Below are positions 45,380-54,469 of a stretch of 64,000 bases of DNA, piece by piece (within the stretch, counting starts at the first letter, position 1; every line of letters begins with the position of its first letter). The stretch is from Pelomonas lactea (lineage in GTDB: Bacteria > Pseudomonadota > Gammaproteobacteria > Burkholderiales > Burkholderiaceae_C). The position numbers and the translations under genes are program-made. The notes below the pieces were generated by a model. That model did not search any database, was not told the DNA's origin, and saw only the letters and a program-made list of their open reading frames with translations. The stretch is taken from contig NZ_JBIGHX010000009.1 in assembly GCF_043555885.1 (NCBI RefSeq), forward strand, positions 124,001 through 188,000, given 5' to 3'.

Positions 45380-46119
45380 CCGATCCGGCGCACCTTGCCG
45401 CTCCCGGCAATCGACGAGCTGATCTCCGGCGAACCGACGTACTTCACGTCGCCCGAGCCGGCGATGGACACGCTGAGCTTCCTCGTCGCGTTGACCTGCG
45501 CGTCGCCGCTGCCGGCGATGCTGACCTTGACCTCGTCGGCGGCAAAGTCCGCGGCCTTCACGTCGCCGCTGCCGGCGATGCTGACCGACGCCATGCCGGC
45601 ACGGCCGGCCACGACGATGTCGCCGCTACCGCTGACCTTCATGGCCAGCTTCTCGGCGTCGAGGTTGGCGAAGCGGATGTCGCCCGAGCCCGCGATGGCC
45701 GCCTCGACGCCGCCCGTCTTCATCGTCTCGACCTTGATGTTGCCGGAGCCGGCCACCGACAGCGCACGCAGCGTGGGCATCTCGATGGTGAAGCTGGGCG
45801 TCGTCGACGTGGACAGGCTGAAGCCCTTCTTCGGCTGGATGCGCAGCGTGCGGCCGTCCAGCTCGGTCTCGATGTAGGGCAGCAGGTTGCGGTCGGCCTT
45901 GACCTCCAGCTTGTTGCCCGAGCCCTGGCGGATCTGCACATTGAAGTCGCCGCTGACCGACACGCCGTCGAAGCTGCCGACCGGGCGCGCCTCGGTCGTC
46001 ACGTCGCCGCTGCCGGTGACCCGTTCGCCCTTGTTCCAGCTCCAGGCTTGAGCGGAGCCACACAGCGCGGCGGAAACGAGGCCCAGGGCGAAGAAGCGGC
46101 GGGTGGTGGCGGTGTTCAT
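45373..46119 (-). CDS. Exported GIN-domain (DUF2807) protein
   Basis: Protein of 248 residues with a signal peptide (RRFFALGLVSAALCGSAQA). The head GIN domain starts near SFDGVSVSGDFNVQIRQGSG. From about residue 120 the sequence is a run of short repeats of the form SIAGSGDVK (at least six GSGD or GSGN turns), which predicts a right-handed beta-helix. Proteins of this family are described as putative adhesins; the role is not established. GGAG lies eight bases before the ATG at 46119. The reading frame is open far upstream without meaning. Confidence 0.88.
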   Translation of the reverse strand: MNTATTRRFFALGLVSAALCGSAQAWSWNKGERVTGSGDVTTEARPVGSFDGVSVSGDFNVQIRQGSGNKLEVKADRNLLPYIETELDGRTLRIQPKKGFSLSTSTTPSFTIEMPTLRALSVAGSGNIKVETMKTGGVEAAIAGSGDIRFANLDAEKLAMKVSGSGDIVVAGRAGMASVSIAGSGDVKAADFAADEVKVSIAGSGDAQVNATRKLSVSIAGSGDVKYVGSPEISSSIAGSGKVRRIGQ

Positions 46120-46234
46120 GGCGGGCTCCATCAGGGTTGCGATGGACGGCATGTTGCCCAGCCGCCCGGCACCTGCCCTGCCCGGCGCGACGACCCGCAG
46201 GATTGACGGCCTGAGATGCGACTGCGCGCGCTGG

Positions 46235-46591
46235 TCAGTGCGCGGCGGCCTTGGCCTTGTCGGTCTTGTCGGCCGGCTTGGCCTCTTCCTCGTCGGCCGG
46301 CTGCGCCGGCTTGGCGCCGGGGCGCGGCACGACGGGCGCGATGCCTTCGAGCTTGTTCTCGCGCATGTACTCGTCCATCTCGCGCCAGCCGGCGTAGACG
46401 GCAGCCTTCTGCGCCTTGGGATTGAGCACGTAGCAGTCCTCGATGGCGCGCATCGCATGCCGGCAGGCGCTGCCGATGGCCTTGCCCTCGGCCTCCTTGG
46501 CGGCGGCCACCTTGGCGGGGTCGTCGATGCCCAGCTGCTCGCAGGCACTCAGGGCGGCGAGCAGGGGCAGGGCAAGCAGAAGGCGCTTCAT
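46235..46591 (-). CDS. Small lipoprotein
   Basis: Protein of 118 residues. The N-terminus MKRLLLALPLLAALSACEQ has a lipobox LSAC with the cysteine at 17, so it should be lipidated and held in the inner or outer membrane. A middle stretch with paired cysteines (SACRHAMRAIEDCYVLNP) is followed by a lysine/alanine/proline-rich tail that may cross the periplasm. No family recognised. It lies 36 bases downstream of htpX on the same strand and may be in its operon. Confidence 0.75.
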   Translation of the reverse strand: MKRLLLALPLLAALSACEQLGIDDPAKVAAAKEAEGKAIGSACRHAMRAIEDCYVLNPKAQKAAVYAGWREMDEYMRENKLEGIAPVVPRPGAKPAQPADEEEAKPADKTDKAKAAAH

Positions 46592-46627
46592 GAGTTCAGG
46601 TATCGGCGTGCGCGGCGGCAACTTGAG

Positions 46628-47473
46628 TCAGCGCCGGGCCATGGCCAGCAGCCGCGCGACGCGTTCCTCGGTGGACGGGTGCGTGGAGAACAGGCCGCGC
46701 AATCCACCGCCGGACAGCGGGTTCATGATCATCATCTGCGCCGTCTCGGGATGGGCCTCGGCCGGCGCCATCGGAATGCCTTGCGCGTAGCGGTGGATCT
46801 TGTCCAGCGCCGACGCCAGCGCGGCCGGGTCGCCCGAGATCTCGGCACCGCCGCGGTCGGCCTCGAACTCGCGCGCGCGGCTGATGGCCATCTGGATCAG
46901 GCTGGCGGCCAGCGGCGCGAGGATGGCGACGGCGATGCCGGCCAGCAGGTTGGCGGGCCGGCCACGTTCGTCACGGCCGCCGAAGAAGGTCGCGAAGTTC
47001 GCCAGCATCGAGATCGCGCCGGCCATCGTCGCGCTGACGGTACTGATGAGGATGTCGCGGTGCGCCACGTGCGCCAGCTCGTGCGCCATGACGCCGCGCA
47101 GCTCGCGCTCAGACAGCACGCGCAGGATGCCCGTCGTCGCGGCGACGGCCGCATGCTCGGGGTTGCGGCCGGTGGCGAAGGCGTTGGGCGCCGCCTCGTC
47201 GATGAGGTAGACGCGCGGCATGGGCAGGTTGGCGCGCTGCGCCAACTCCGACACCATGCCGTAGAACTGCGGTGCCGACGCCGCGTCGACCTCGCGGGCG
47301 TTGTACATCTTCAGCACCATGTCCGCCGAGAACCAGTAGCTGAAGAAGTTCATGCCGACGGCGATGACCAGCGCGATCAGCATGCCGGTCTGGCCGCCCA
47401 CCATGGCGCCGACGGCCATGAACAGCGCCGTGATGGCGGCCATCAGCACGGCGGTCTTCACGAGGTTGAACAT
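46628..47473 (-). CDS. htpX: Zinc metalloprotease HtpX
   Basis: Inner-membrane protease for damaged membrane proteins, 281 residues. Two N-terminal helices (VKTAVLMAAITALFMAVGAM and MLIALVIAVGMNFFSYWF), then the zinc motif HELAH at 131-135, two further hydrophobic stretches, and the third ligand in EFEADRGGAE. GGAG lies nine bases before the ATG at 47473 (MFNLVKTAVLM). It is downstream of fmt. Confidence 0.96.
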   Translation of the reverse strand: MFNLVKTAVLMAAITALFMAVGAMVGGQTGMLIALVIAVGMNFFSYWFSADMVLKMYNAREVDAASAPQFYGMVSELAQRANLPMPRVYLIDEAAPNAFATGRNPEHAAVAATTGILRVLSERELRGVMAHELAHVAHRDILISTVSATMAGAISMLANFATFFGGRDERGRPANLLAGIAVAILAPLAASLIQMAISRAREFEADRGGAEISGDPAALASALDKIHRYAQGIPMAPAEAHPETAQMMIMNPLSGGGLRGLFSTHPSTEERVARLLAMARR

Positions 47474-47540
47474 GCAGCGGGCTCCGGGAGGGTGGACAAC
47501 GGCGTGGCAGATGGTGCCATGCCGGCCGCTTTTCAAGCGC

Positions 47541-48473
47541 TCAGGCGTCGAAGCGCTCGCCCACGGCGATGGGCCGGGCCTGCAGGAAGGCCGTCGCCGG
47601 GCCGCGCTTGCCGCCGGCGCGCTGCAGCTCGGTCAGGCGCAGCGCACCCTCGCCGCAGGCGACCACCGGGCCCGGCGCGATGACCTCGCCCGGCGTGCCG
47701 CGGCCCTCGGCCAGCTCCGCGCGCCAGACCTTGACCGCCTCGCCGGCCAGCGTCGCAACGCCGCCCGGGAAGGGGTCGAACGCGCGCAGCCGCCGCTCGA
47801 TCTCGGCCGCGGGCTGCGTCCAGACGATGGCGCTCTCGGCCTTCTCGATCTTGTGCGCGTACGTGACCCCCTCGGCCGGCTGCGGCGTGCGCGTCAGTTG
47901 GGCGGCCTGCAGCGCCTGGACGATGAGGCGGCCGCCCTGCGCGGCCAGCCGGTCGTGCAGCGCCGCCGTCGTGTCATCGGAACGGATGGCCTCGCGGCCG
48001 ATAAGCAGCATGTCGCCCGTGTCCAGCCCGGCGTCCATCTGCATGATGGTGATGCCGGTCTCGGCGTCGCCGGCCTCGATGGCGCGGTGGATGGGCGCCG
48101 CGCCGCGCCAGCGTGGCAGCAGCGACGCGTGGATGTTCAGGCACCCCTTGCGCGGCAGGTCCAACACCCACTGCGGCAGGATCAGGCCATAGGCGGCCAC
48201 CACCATCACGTCGGCATCCGCCGCCAGCAGCGCCTCGCGGGCCGCCGCCGCGTCCGTGGCGTACCTGCCGTCCAGCTTCAGGCCCTGCGGCTGCGCCACG
48301 GGGATGCCGGCCGCCACGGCGCGCTGCTTCACGGCGGAAGCCTGCAGCTTCATGCCGCGGCCGGCCGGGCGGTCGGGCTGGGTCAGCACCAGCGGCACGG
48401 TGAAGCCGTTGGCGAGCAACGCGTCCAGCGCGACGGCGGCGAATTCCGGCGTGCCGGCGAAGACGACTCTCAT
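47541..48473 (-). CDS. fmt: Methionyl-tRNA formyltransferase
   Basis: Formylates initiator Met-tRNA using 10-formyl-tetrahydrofolate. Length 310 residues. Motifs: VVFAGTPEFAAVALDALL, LTQPDRPAGRGMKLQASAVK, the catalytic NIHASLLPRWRGAAPIHRAI, and the C-terminal anticodon-side domain. It follows def by 17 bases, the usual def-fmt pairing. Confidence 0.97.
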   Translation of the reverse strand: MRVVFAGTPEFAAVALDALLANGFTVPLVLTQPDRPAGRGMKLQASAVKQRAVAAGIPVAQPQGLKLDGRYATDAAAAREALLAADADVMVVAAYGLILPQWVLDLPRKGCLNIHASLLPRWRGAAPIHRAIEAGDAETGITIMQMDAGLDTGDMLLIGREAIRSDDTTAALHDRLAAQGGRLIVQALQAAQLTRTPQPAEGVTYAHKIEKAESAIVWTQPAAEIERRLRAFDPFPGGVATLAGEAVKVWRAELAEGRGTPGEVIAPGPVVACGEGALRLTELQRAGGKRGPATAFLQARPIAVGERFDA

Positions 48474-48490
48474 GGATGGCGAGCCGGCGG

Positions 48491-49027
48491 TCAGAAGCGC
48501 GACGGGCGGCGGCGCGCCTCAGCCTCTTCCTCGCGCGTCTTCTTGATCATCTTGGTCTTGATGCGGTCGCGCTTCATCAGGCTCAGGTACTCCACGAACA
48601 CCTTGCCCATCAGGTGGTCCATCTCGTGCTGCACGCACACGGCCAGCAGGCCGTCGGCGTCGAACTCGTAGACCTCGCCGTCGCGGTTGGTCGCGCGCAC
48701 GGTCACCTCGGCGTGGCGGGGCACCTTGTCATAGATCTGCGGCACGGACAGACAGCCTTCCTCGCCCTCCACCATGCGCTCGCTGGCCTTCACGATCTCG
48801 GGGTTGATCAGCACGCGCGGCGTGTCGCGCTCCTGCGACGTGTCGATGACGATGACGCGCTCGTGCACGTCCACCTGCGTGGCGGCCAGGCCCACACCGT
48901 CGGCGGCGTACATGGTCTCCAGCATGTCGTCGACGAGCTGGCGGATGCGCGCGTCGACCTCGGCCACGGGCTTGGCGACCGTGTGCAGGCGCGGATCGGG
49001 ATAACGGAGGATGTGCAGTTGGGCCAT
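48491..49027 (-). CDS. def: Peptide deformylase
   Basis: Removes the formyl group from new proteins. Length 178 residues. All three motifs are intact: GVGLAATQ (44-51), EGCLSV (90-95, metal-binding C92) and HEMDH (134-138). The C-terminal tail is basic and acidic by turns (MKRDRIKTKMIKKTREEEAE). AAGG lies just before the ATG. Divergent from the LysM gene. Confidence 0.97.
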   Translation of the reverse strand: MAQLHILRYPDPRLHTVAKPVAEVDARIRQLVDDMLETMYAADGVGLAATQVDVHERVIVIDTSQERDTPRVLINPEIVKASERMVEGEEGCLSVPQIYDKVPRHAEVTVRATNRDGEVYEFDADGLLAVCVQHEMDHLMGKVFVEYLSLMKRDRIKTKMIKKTREEEAEARRRPSRF

Positions 49028-49143
49028 GGCACCTTGTAAGCACTCGCAAACGAGCGCTGGCGGTTGTTGGTTGCCCCCGGGGATTGCGGGCAGAATCGCC
49101 CAGATTTTCGCCGATCCGGCAATCCCTTCGGAGACCGCGCCTG

Positions 49144-50310
49144 ATGCCCGCTGCCCGCCCCGCCCAACTCGCTGTCCTTGCGGCCTGCCTGACCCTTGCG
49201 ACGACCTCGGCCTGGGCCCAAGCCAGCCAGCTCCCCATCAGCCCCGAACAGCGCCGCGTCGCGGACCAGGTCGCCAGCGCCGGCGTGCCGCTGTCCGAGC
49301 TGGCGCCCGATGCGCCGGACAGCCACACCGTCGTGCCCGGCGACACGCTGTGGGACATCTCCAAGCTGTTCCTGAAGAGCCCGTGGCGCTGGCCGGAGCT
49401 GTGGGGAATGAATCGCGACCAGATCCGCAACCCGCACCTGATCTACCCGGGCCAGATCCTGCACCTCGTGAAGACGGATGGCCGCGCACGGCTGCAGTTC
49501 GGCCAGCGCGTGGGCGGCGGCGCGGCGGGCGACACCGTCAAGCTGCGCCCGCAAATGCGCATCTCGGCGCTGGACAGCAACCCCATCCCGACCATCCCGC
49601 TGCACCTGATCCAGCCCTTCCTGACCGACGCCGTCGTCTTCGACACCGACGCGCTGGCCACCGCGCCGCGCATCGTCGCCACGCAGGAAGGCCATGTGCT
49701 GCTGGGCAAGGGCGACACCGCCTATGCCCGCGGCGACTTCCGCGGCGCGACGGACTTCCGCATCTTCCGCACCTCGCGCGTGCTGCGCGACCCGACCACC
49801 AGCGAGATCCTCGGCTACGAGGCCCCCTACGTTGGCACCGCCGACCTGGTGCGCCCGGGCGAGGACCGCAAGAGCGCCGACGGCAAGAGCACCGAGATCG
49901 TGCCCGCGACGCTGCAGATCCGGCAGGTGAAGCAGGAAGTGGGCGTCGGCGACCGCCTGGCCCCCGCGCCGCAGCGCAATCTGGAGCGTTATGTGCCGCA
50001 CGCGCCCGAGCGGCCGATGGCGGGTCAGATCGCGGCCATCTACGGCGAGGCCATCAACGCCGGCCAGAACCAGATCGTCGCGCTGAACCGCGGCAAGCGC
50101 GACGGCGTCGAGCGCGGCCACGTCTTCGCGCTGTGGCGCGACGGCGTCGCGATGAAGGACAAGACGCAGGACCGCCCGCAGGACATCAAGCTGCCCGACG
50201 AGCGCCACGGCATCCTGTTCGTGTTCGAGGTCTACGAGCGCGTGTCCTACGCGCTGATCATCTCCGTGAAAGAGCCCGTCAAGCCGGGCGACCGCTTCAC
50301 GCAGCCCTGA
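49144..50310 (+). CDS. LysM-domain protein
   Basis: Protein of 388 residues with a signal peptide (RPAQLAVLAACLTLATTSAWA) and one LysM domain (HTVVPGDTLWDISKLFLK..MNRDQIRNPHLIYPGQIL) that should bind peptidoglycan. The remaining 270 residues are conserved in Burkholderiales as far as I recall but have no known function. The order lysM-dprA next to def-fmt is common in this order. CGGAGA lies about ten bases before the ATG at 49144. A promoter with -10 CAGAAT (49091-49096) is plausible. Its stop overlaps the dprA start (TGATG). Confidence 0.88.
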   Translation: MPAARPAQLAVLAACLTLATTSAWAQASQLPISPEQRRVADQVASAGVPLSELAPDAPDSHTVVPGDTLWDISKLFLKSPWRWPELWGMNRDQIRNPHLIYPGQILHLVKTDGRARLQFGQRVGGGAAGDTVKLRPQMRISALDSNPIPTIPLHLIQPFLTDAVVFDTDALATAPRIVATQEGHVLLGKGDTAYARGDFRGATDFRIFRTSRVLRDPTTSEILGYEAPYVGTADLVRPGEDRKSADGKSTEIVPATLQIRQVKQEVGVGDRLAPAPQRNLERYVPHAPERPMAGQIAAIYGEAINAGQNQIVALNRGKRDGVERGHVFALWRDGVAMKDKTQDRPQDIKLPDERHGILFVFEVYERVSYALIISVKEPVKPGDRFTQP

Positions 50311-51404
50311 TGCTCTCCCCGGCCGAGCTGGCCGCCTGGCTGCGGCTGACCGAAAGCGTCGGCCCGGGCGCCGCGCGGCGGCTGCTGGCCATGGCGGGCA
50401 GCGCAGAGGCCGTGTTCCAGCTGCCGGCCGCCGCGCTGGACCAGGCGCTGCCGCCCAAGCAGCGCGAAGCCTTCAACCGGCCGCCGGAACACCTGACCGA
50501 GCTCATCCCCAAGGCCGAAGCCTGGCTGGCAGAACCGGGCCATGCGCTGCTGACGCTGGGAGACCCCGACTACCCGGCGCAACTGCTCGCCACCGCCGAC
50601 CCGCCGCTGCTGCTGTGGCTGCAGGGCCGGCGCGAGCTGCTGAGCACCCCGTCGCTGGCCATCGTCGGCAGCCGCAACCCCACCGCGCAGGGCGGCGACA
50701 ACGCCCGCGCGTTCGCGCGCGCACTGGCCCGGGCGGGCTACACCATCGTGTCGGGCCTGGCGCTGGGCGTGGACGCCGCCGCACACGAGGGCGCGCTGGA
50801 TGCCGCCGGCGCCACTGTCGCCGTCGTCGGCACCGGGCTGGACCAGGTCTACCCGCGCCGCAACGAGAAACTCGCCGGCCGGCTGCTGGCCGGCGGCGGC
50901 CTCATCGTCAGCGAGTACTCGCTGGGCACGCCGGTACTGCCGGCCAACTTCCCCAAGCGCAATCGCATCATTGCCGGGCTCACGCGCGGCTGCCTGGTCG
51001 TGGAGGCCGCCGTGCAGTCGGGCTCGCTGATCACGGCGCGACAGGCTGCCGAGGCCGGTCGCGAGGTGTTCGCCATCCCCGGCTCCATCCATTCGCCGCA
51101 GGCGCGCGGCTGCCATGCGCTGATCCGCCAGGGCGCCAAGCTCGTCGAGTCGGCGGAAGACGTGCTGGAGGAACTGCCGCCGCTGGGCGCCCCGATCGCC
51201 GCGGCGCCGGAGGCGGTGGAAACGCCACACGAACAACAGGCGCTGCTGGATGCGATGGGCTTCGACCCCGTCAGCCTGGACGCCTTGATGGCCCGCAGCG
51301 GCTGGCCGGCCGCCGAGCTGAGCGCGGCGCTGCTGGAGCTGGAACTGGACGGCGAGGTCGCCCGGCTGGCGGGCCAGCTGTTCCAGCGGCGTCGCAGGGG
51401 ATAG
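50310..51404 (+). CDS. dprA: DNA-processing protein DprA
   Basis: Loads RecA on incoming single-stranded DNA during transformation. Length 364 residues: N-terminal helical domain, a Rossmann-like core with LAIVGSRNPTAQGGDNARAF, YTIVSGLALGVDAAAHEGAL, NFPKRNRIIAGLTRGCLVVE and GSLITARQAAE, and a C-terminal winged helix (about 305-364). Together with lysM it forms an operon with overlapping stop and start. Confidence 0.96.
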   Translation: MLSPAELAAWLRLTESVGPGAARRLLAMAGSAEAVFQLPAAALDQALPPKQREAFNRPPEHLTELIPKAEAWLAEPGHALLTLGDPDYPAQLLATADPPLLLWLQGRRELLSTPSLAIVGSRNPTAQGGDNARAFARALARAGYTIVSGLALGVDAAAHEGALDAAGATVAVVGTGLDQVYPRRNEKLAGRLLAGGGLIVSEYSLGTPVLPANFPKRNRIIAGLTRGCLVVEAAVQSGSLITARQAAEAGREVFAIPGSIHSPQARGCHALIRQGAKLVESAEDVLEELPPLGAPIAAAPEAVETPHEQQALLDAMGFDPVSLDALMARSGWPAAELSAALLELELDGEVARLAGQLFQRRRRG

Positions 51405-51475
51405 CGAGCTTAACTGCGGACATGAGGGACCGATCCGGGGGGTTATTCGCAGCCGGACGCGCCGAAACGCTGGGC

Positions 51476-51481
51476 TATCAT
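51476..51481 (+). promoter_or_regulatory. -10-like TATCAT of a possible leaderless mRNA (smg)
   Basis: TATCAT ends nine bases before the ATG at 51491, with no ribosome site between. It lies in the 86-base gap after dprA. Confidence 0.4.
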
Positions 51482-51490
51482 CCCCTCACG

Positions 51491-51943
51491 ATGTTCGATG
51501 TCCTGGTTTATCTCTACGAGACCTACTGGCGTCCCGACGCCTGCCCCGACACGGCGCAACTGACGCGCAAGCTGACGGCGGTGGGCTTCGAGAACGACGA
51601 GATCCAGGAGGCGCTGAACTGGCTCGAAGGCCTGGCCGTGGCCGGCGACGCCTACCACGGTGAGCAGAGCGAGCACGCGCTGCGCGTCTACTCCGCCGCC
51701 GAGGTGGAGCACCTGGGCGAGGCGTCCATCGGCTTCGTCAGTTTCCTGGAATCCGCCGGCGTGCTGCCCGGGCCCATGCGCGAGATGGTCATCGACCGCG
51801 CGATGGCCATCCCCGGCGCGCCGATGGACCTGGAAGACCTGAAGATCATCGTGCTGATGGTGTTCTGGAGCCTGGGCGAGGAGCCCGATGCGCTCATCCT
51901 CGACGAGTTGTTCGTCGCCCCCGAGGATCGGCTGATCCACTGA
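51491..51943 (+). CDS. smg: Smg/DUF494-family protein
   Basis: Protein of 150 residues, the family size: MFDVLVYLYETYWRPDACPD, TRKLTAVGFENDEIQEALNW and the C-terminal LKIIVLMVFWSLGEEPDALI. The gene is nearly always found beside dprA in beta- and gammaproteobacteria; its biochemical role is not known. An intrinsic terminator follows directly. Confidence 0.95.
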   Translation: MFDVLVYLYETYWRPDACPDTAQLTRKLTAVGFENDEIQEALNWLEGLAVAGDAYHGEQSEHALRVYSAAEVEHLGEASIGFVSFLESAGVLPGPMREMVIDRAMAIPGAPMDLEDLKIIVLMVFWSLGEEPDALILDELFVAPEDRLIH

Positions 51944-51946
51944 GAA

Positions 51947-51971
51947 AAAACGGCGCCCCTGGCGCCGTTTT
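51947..51971. terminator. Bidirectional intrinsic terminator
   Basis: AAAACGGCGCC (51947-51957) and GGCGCCGTTTT (51961-51971) form a perfect eleven-base stem with a three-base loop. The T-run on one strand and A-run on the other make it work for both the smg gene and the convergent DUF1631 gene, whose stop begins at 51971. This is the clearest terminator in the window. Confidence 0.93.
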
Positions 51972-54424
51972 CATTTCAGCAGCTGGTTCGGGTCGGCATC
52001 CAGCTTGGCCAGCGCCTTGCGCGTGGCCTGCACGGTGAGGGCCTCGTCCTGGGCCGGCAGCAGCAGGCCGGCCTGCAGGAAGGCGGCCATGCGATTCAGC
52101 GAGAACAGCACGCCACGGCCCTTGGGCGTGACGAAGAGGGCCAGCTGCTTGCGCAGGCCGCGCCAGGCGAGCTGCACCTGCTCGTTGCGGCCGCGGTAGT
52201 CCAGCATGAACCAGCCGCCCACCTGCAGCTCGCGCGCCCAGGCGACCATGGCGGGCGTCGGCGCGGAGCCGCCTTCTGCAACGACCTCCATGCCGTCGGA
52301 CTCGTGCCCGGACAAGTCGCGCACCAGCATCTCGTCGACGTGGCTGTCGCCTTCCAGGTCCTCGGGCAGCATGGCTTCCAGCGTTTCCAGCTGGTCCATC
52401 AGCTCGTCCAGGCGCTCGCGCGGGATGGCGGCCGTCTTGGCGGTGAAGGCTGCGGCCAGCGCGTTGTTGAGCTGGCGCACGTGCTCATCCTGCTTGTCCA
52501 GGGCCAGGCCGGCGTGGCTCATGCCGTCGCGCAGCGTCTTCAGCAGCGGCGGCAGGCGGCGGATGACGTCGGCGCGCTCCTCGCGGGAGGACTTGGCGCT
52601 GGCGCTCCAGATCAGGTCGGCCGCGGCGCGCTTCATGGCCTTGGTCACGTCGGCCTGGGCGCCCGAGCGCACGGCGGTGACGGCCAGCACGTCGGCCCAG
52701 ACGTGGAACAGGAAGTCGCGCACGCCGTCCTGCACCGGCACCTCGGACAGCATCTTGCGCAGCTCGATGGTGTACTGGATGGCCAGCGTCTCGCGCTGCT
52801 CGACCTGCTGGGCCAGCGACACACCGCGCTTGGAGGCCTGGTTCTCGTTCTCGAAGTAGTGGTCGAGGAACTTCTCGAACTCGGTCAGCACGGTGGTGAA
52901 CACGCGCCGGCCGGTGTCCGGGTAGGCTTCGACGACCTGCACGACGCGCTTGATCTCGCGCTCCAGCGCATCGCCGCTGGCGCGCTCGGCGCCCGGGCCG
53001 GTGTTCTGCGCGGCGTTGAAACCCATGACGCAGGCGCCCATGCGGTCGATGAGGCGGCGCGCCGGGTGGTCGGCGGCGGCAAAGAAGTCGGGCTCGGAGA
53101 CGGCCACGCGCAGCACCGGCATCTGCAGCCGCGCAAACCAGACCCGCACCGAGGCCGGGATGCGCTCCTCGGTCAGGATGCTCTGGAACATCATCGCGAC
53201 GATCTCGATGGTGGCGCGCTCGGCCGGCGTGTTGGCAGCCTGCTTGAGGACCTGCTTGAAGGCCTGGTTGCGGGCGCCGATCTCCTCCAACTGGCGCGGG
53301 GCGCTCTGCGCGCTGTCGCCCATGCTGCCGGCGCCGCTGCCGCTGACGGCGGGCGCCGCGCGGCGCTGGAACGACTCCTGCGCATGCTTGATGGCCCCCA
53401 TGAGCCGCGGCGAGGCCGGGTTCACCGGCGGGGCGGCGTCGGCCAGCGACGGCCTGGCGGCCGCGGCCTCGCCTGCCGCGGGCATGGCACCGCCGCCGCC
53501 CAGGCCGGCCAGGCTGGGCTTGCCGCCGCCCGGGCGGGCCGGCACCTGGCTCTTGGTGACCGGGAAGCCGGGCACGTGGCGGGCCAGCACGCGCTGCAGC
53601 TGCGCCATCACTTCGTCGGCCTGCGAGCTGGCCCGGCTGCGCGGCAGGTCGCCTCCGCCGGCGGGCACCGTCAGCGGCGCCAGGCCCGACGCGGGGGGGG
53701 ACGACACGGGCGCCGGCACGGCTGCCGGCGCGCCGCCAGCCGCGGCGGCCGCATCCTTGGCGGCCTGGGCCGTGCGGCGGATGAAGGGCCGCAGGTCCAC
53801 CTCGGGCAGCACCTTCTGCGCAATCAGCCAGCGGTTGGTCTCGTGGTAGGCCTCGCTGATGAGCTGCGCGAACTCCTCGTGCAGCTCGTGGTGCAGCAAC
53901 TGCCAGATGTTGGCGTCCAGCCCAACGCGGGTCCAGGCGTCCAGCGCGATACGCGCCACGACGTGGGCGCGCAGCAGGTCCAGCGGCTCGAGGTCGTCGT
54001 GGGCCTCCAGCGCCTGCATGCGGGTGCGCAGGTCGGTGAACTCCCAGGTGGCACGGTCCATCATGACCAGCGCCAGCCGCGAGCTGGTGATCTCGCGCTC
54101 GATGGTGGAGTCGTCCACCAGGCTCATCTTCTGCGACTGCGCCTGCGCGCTGGGCTCGTGCTCACGGGCGTTGTCGGAGACGCCGTGCTGGGCCGCGTGG
54201 CGCAGCGCGCCGACGATGGCCATCTGCCAGTTCGGGCCCAGCTTCTGCCAAGCCTGCACCGCGTCGCGCCGCGCCATCATCACCGCATGCGGCGCTCCCT
54301 GAGACAGCAGGTTGCCGGCACCCTGCCCCACCGCGGCCACCAGCGGCGTCATGCCGCGCACCAGGGCTTCGAGGTAGACGCGCCGTGCCTGCGTGGCCAG
54401 GGCCTGGTTGCGGGCGGCGGTCAT
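51971..54424 (-). CDS. DUF1631-family protein
   Basis: Protein of 817 residues, predicted cytosolic and mostly helical. It has an alanine/proline/glycine-rich low-complexity part at about 225-345 (APVSSPPASGLAPLTVPAGG region). The segments IEIVAMMFQSILTEERIPAS, VRVWFARLQMPVLRVAV and LIDRMGACVMGFN mark it as DUF1631, a family of Gammaproteobacteria and Betaproteobacteria with no settled function. A C-terminal part (WARELQVGGWFMLDYRGRNE) may be a PilZ-like beta barrel. It lies between secF and the terminator at 51947. Confidence 0.88.
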   Translation of the reverse strand: MTAARNQALATQARRVYLEALVRGMTPLVAAVGQGAGNLLSQGAPHAVMMARRDAVQAWQKLGPNWQMAIVGALRHAAQHGVSDNAREHEPSAQAQSQKMSLVDDSTIEREITSSRLALVMMDRATWEFTDLRTRMQALEAHDDLEPLDLLRAHVVARIALDAWTRVGLDANIWQLLHHELHEEFAQLISEAYHETNRWLIAQKVLPEVDLRPFIRRTAQAAKDAAAAAGGAPAAVPAPVSSPPASGLAPLTVPAGGGDLPRSRASSQADEVMAQLQRVLARHVPGFPVTKSQVPARPGGGKPSLAGLGGGGAMPAAGEAAAARPSLADAAPPVNPASPRLMGAIKHAQESFQRRAAPAVSGSGAGSMGDSAQSAPRQLEEIGARNQAFKQVLKQAANTPAERATIEIVAMMFQSILTEERIPASVRVWFARLQMPVLRVAVSEPDFFAAADHPARRLIDRMGACVMGFNAAQNTGPGAERASGDALEREIKRVVQVVEAYPDTGRRVFTTVLTEFEKFLDHYFENENQASKRGVSLAQQVEQRETLAIQYTIELRKMLSEVPVQDGVRDFLFHVWADVLAVTAVRSGAQADVTKAMKRAAADLIWSASAKSSREERADVIRRLPPLLKTLRDGMSHAGLALDKQDEHVRQLNNALAAAFTAKTAAIPRERLDELMDQLETLEAMLPEDLEGDSHVDEMLVRDLSGHESDGMEVVAEGGSAPTPAMVAWARELQVGGWFMLDYRGRNEQVQLAWRGLRKQLALFVTPKGRGVLFSLNRMAAFLQAGLLLPAQDEALTVQATRKALAKLDADPNQLLK

Positions 54425-54469
54425 GGGGGCGTCGGGGCTGCGCGGCGGAAGTGGGCGTTGAAGGTCACT

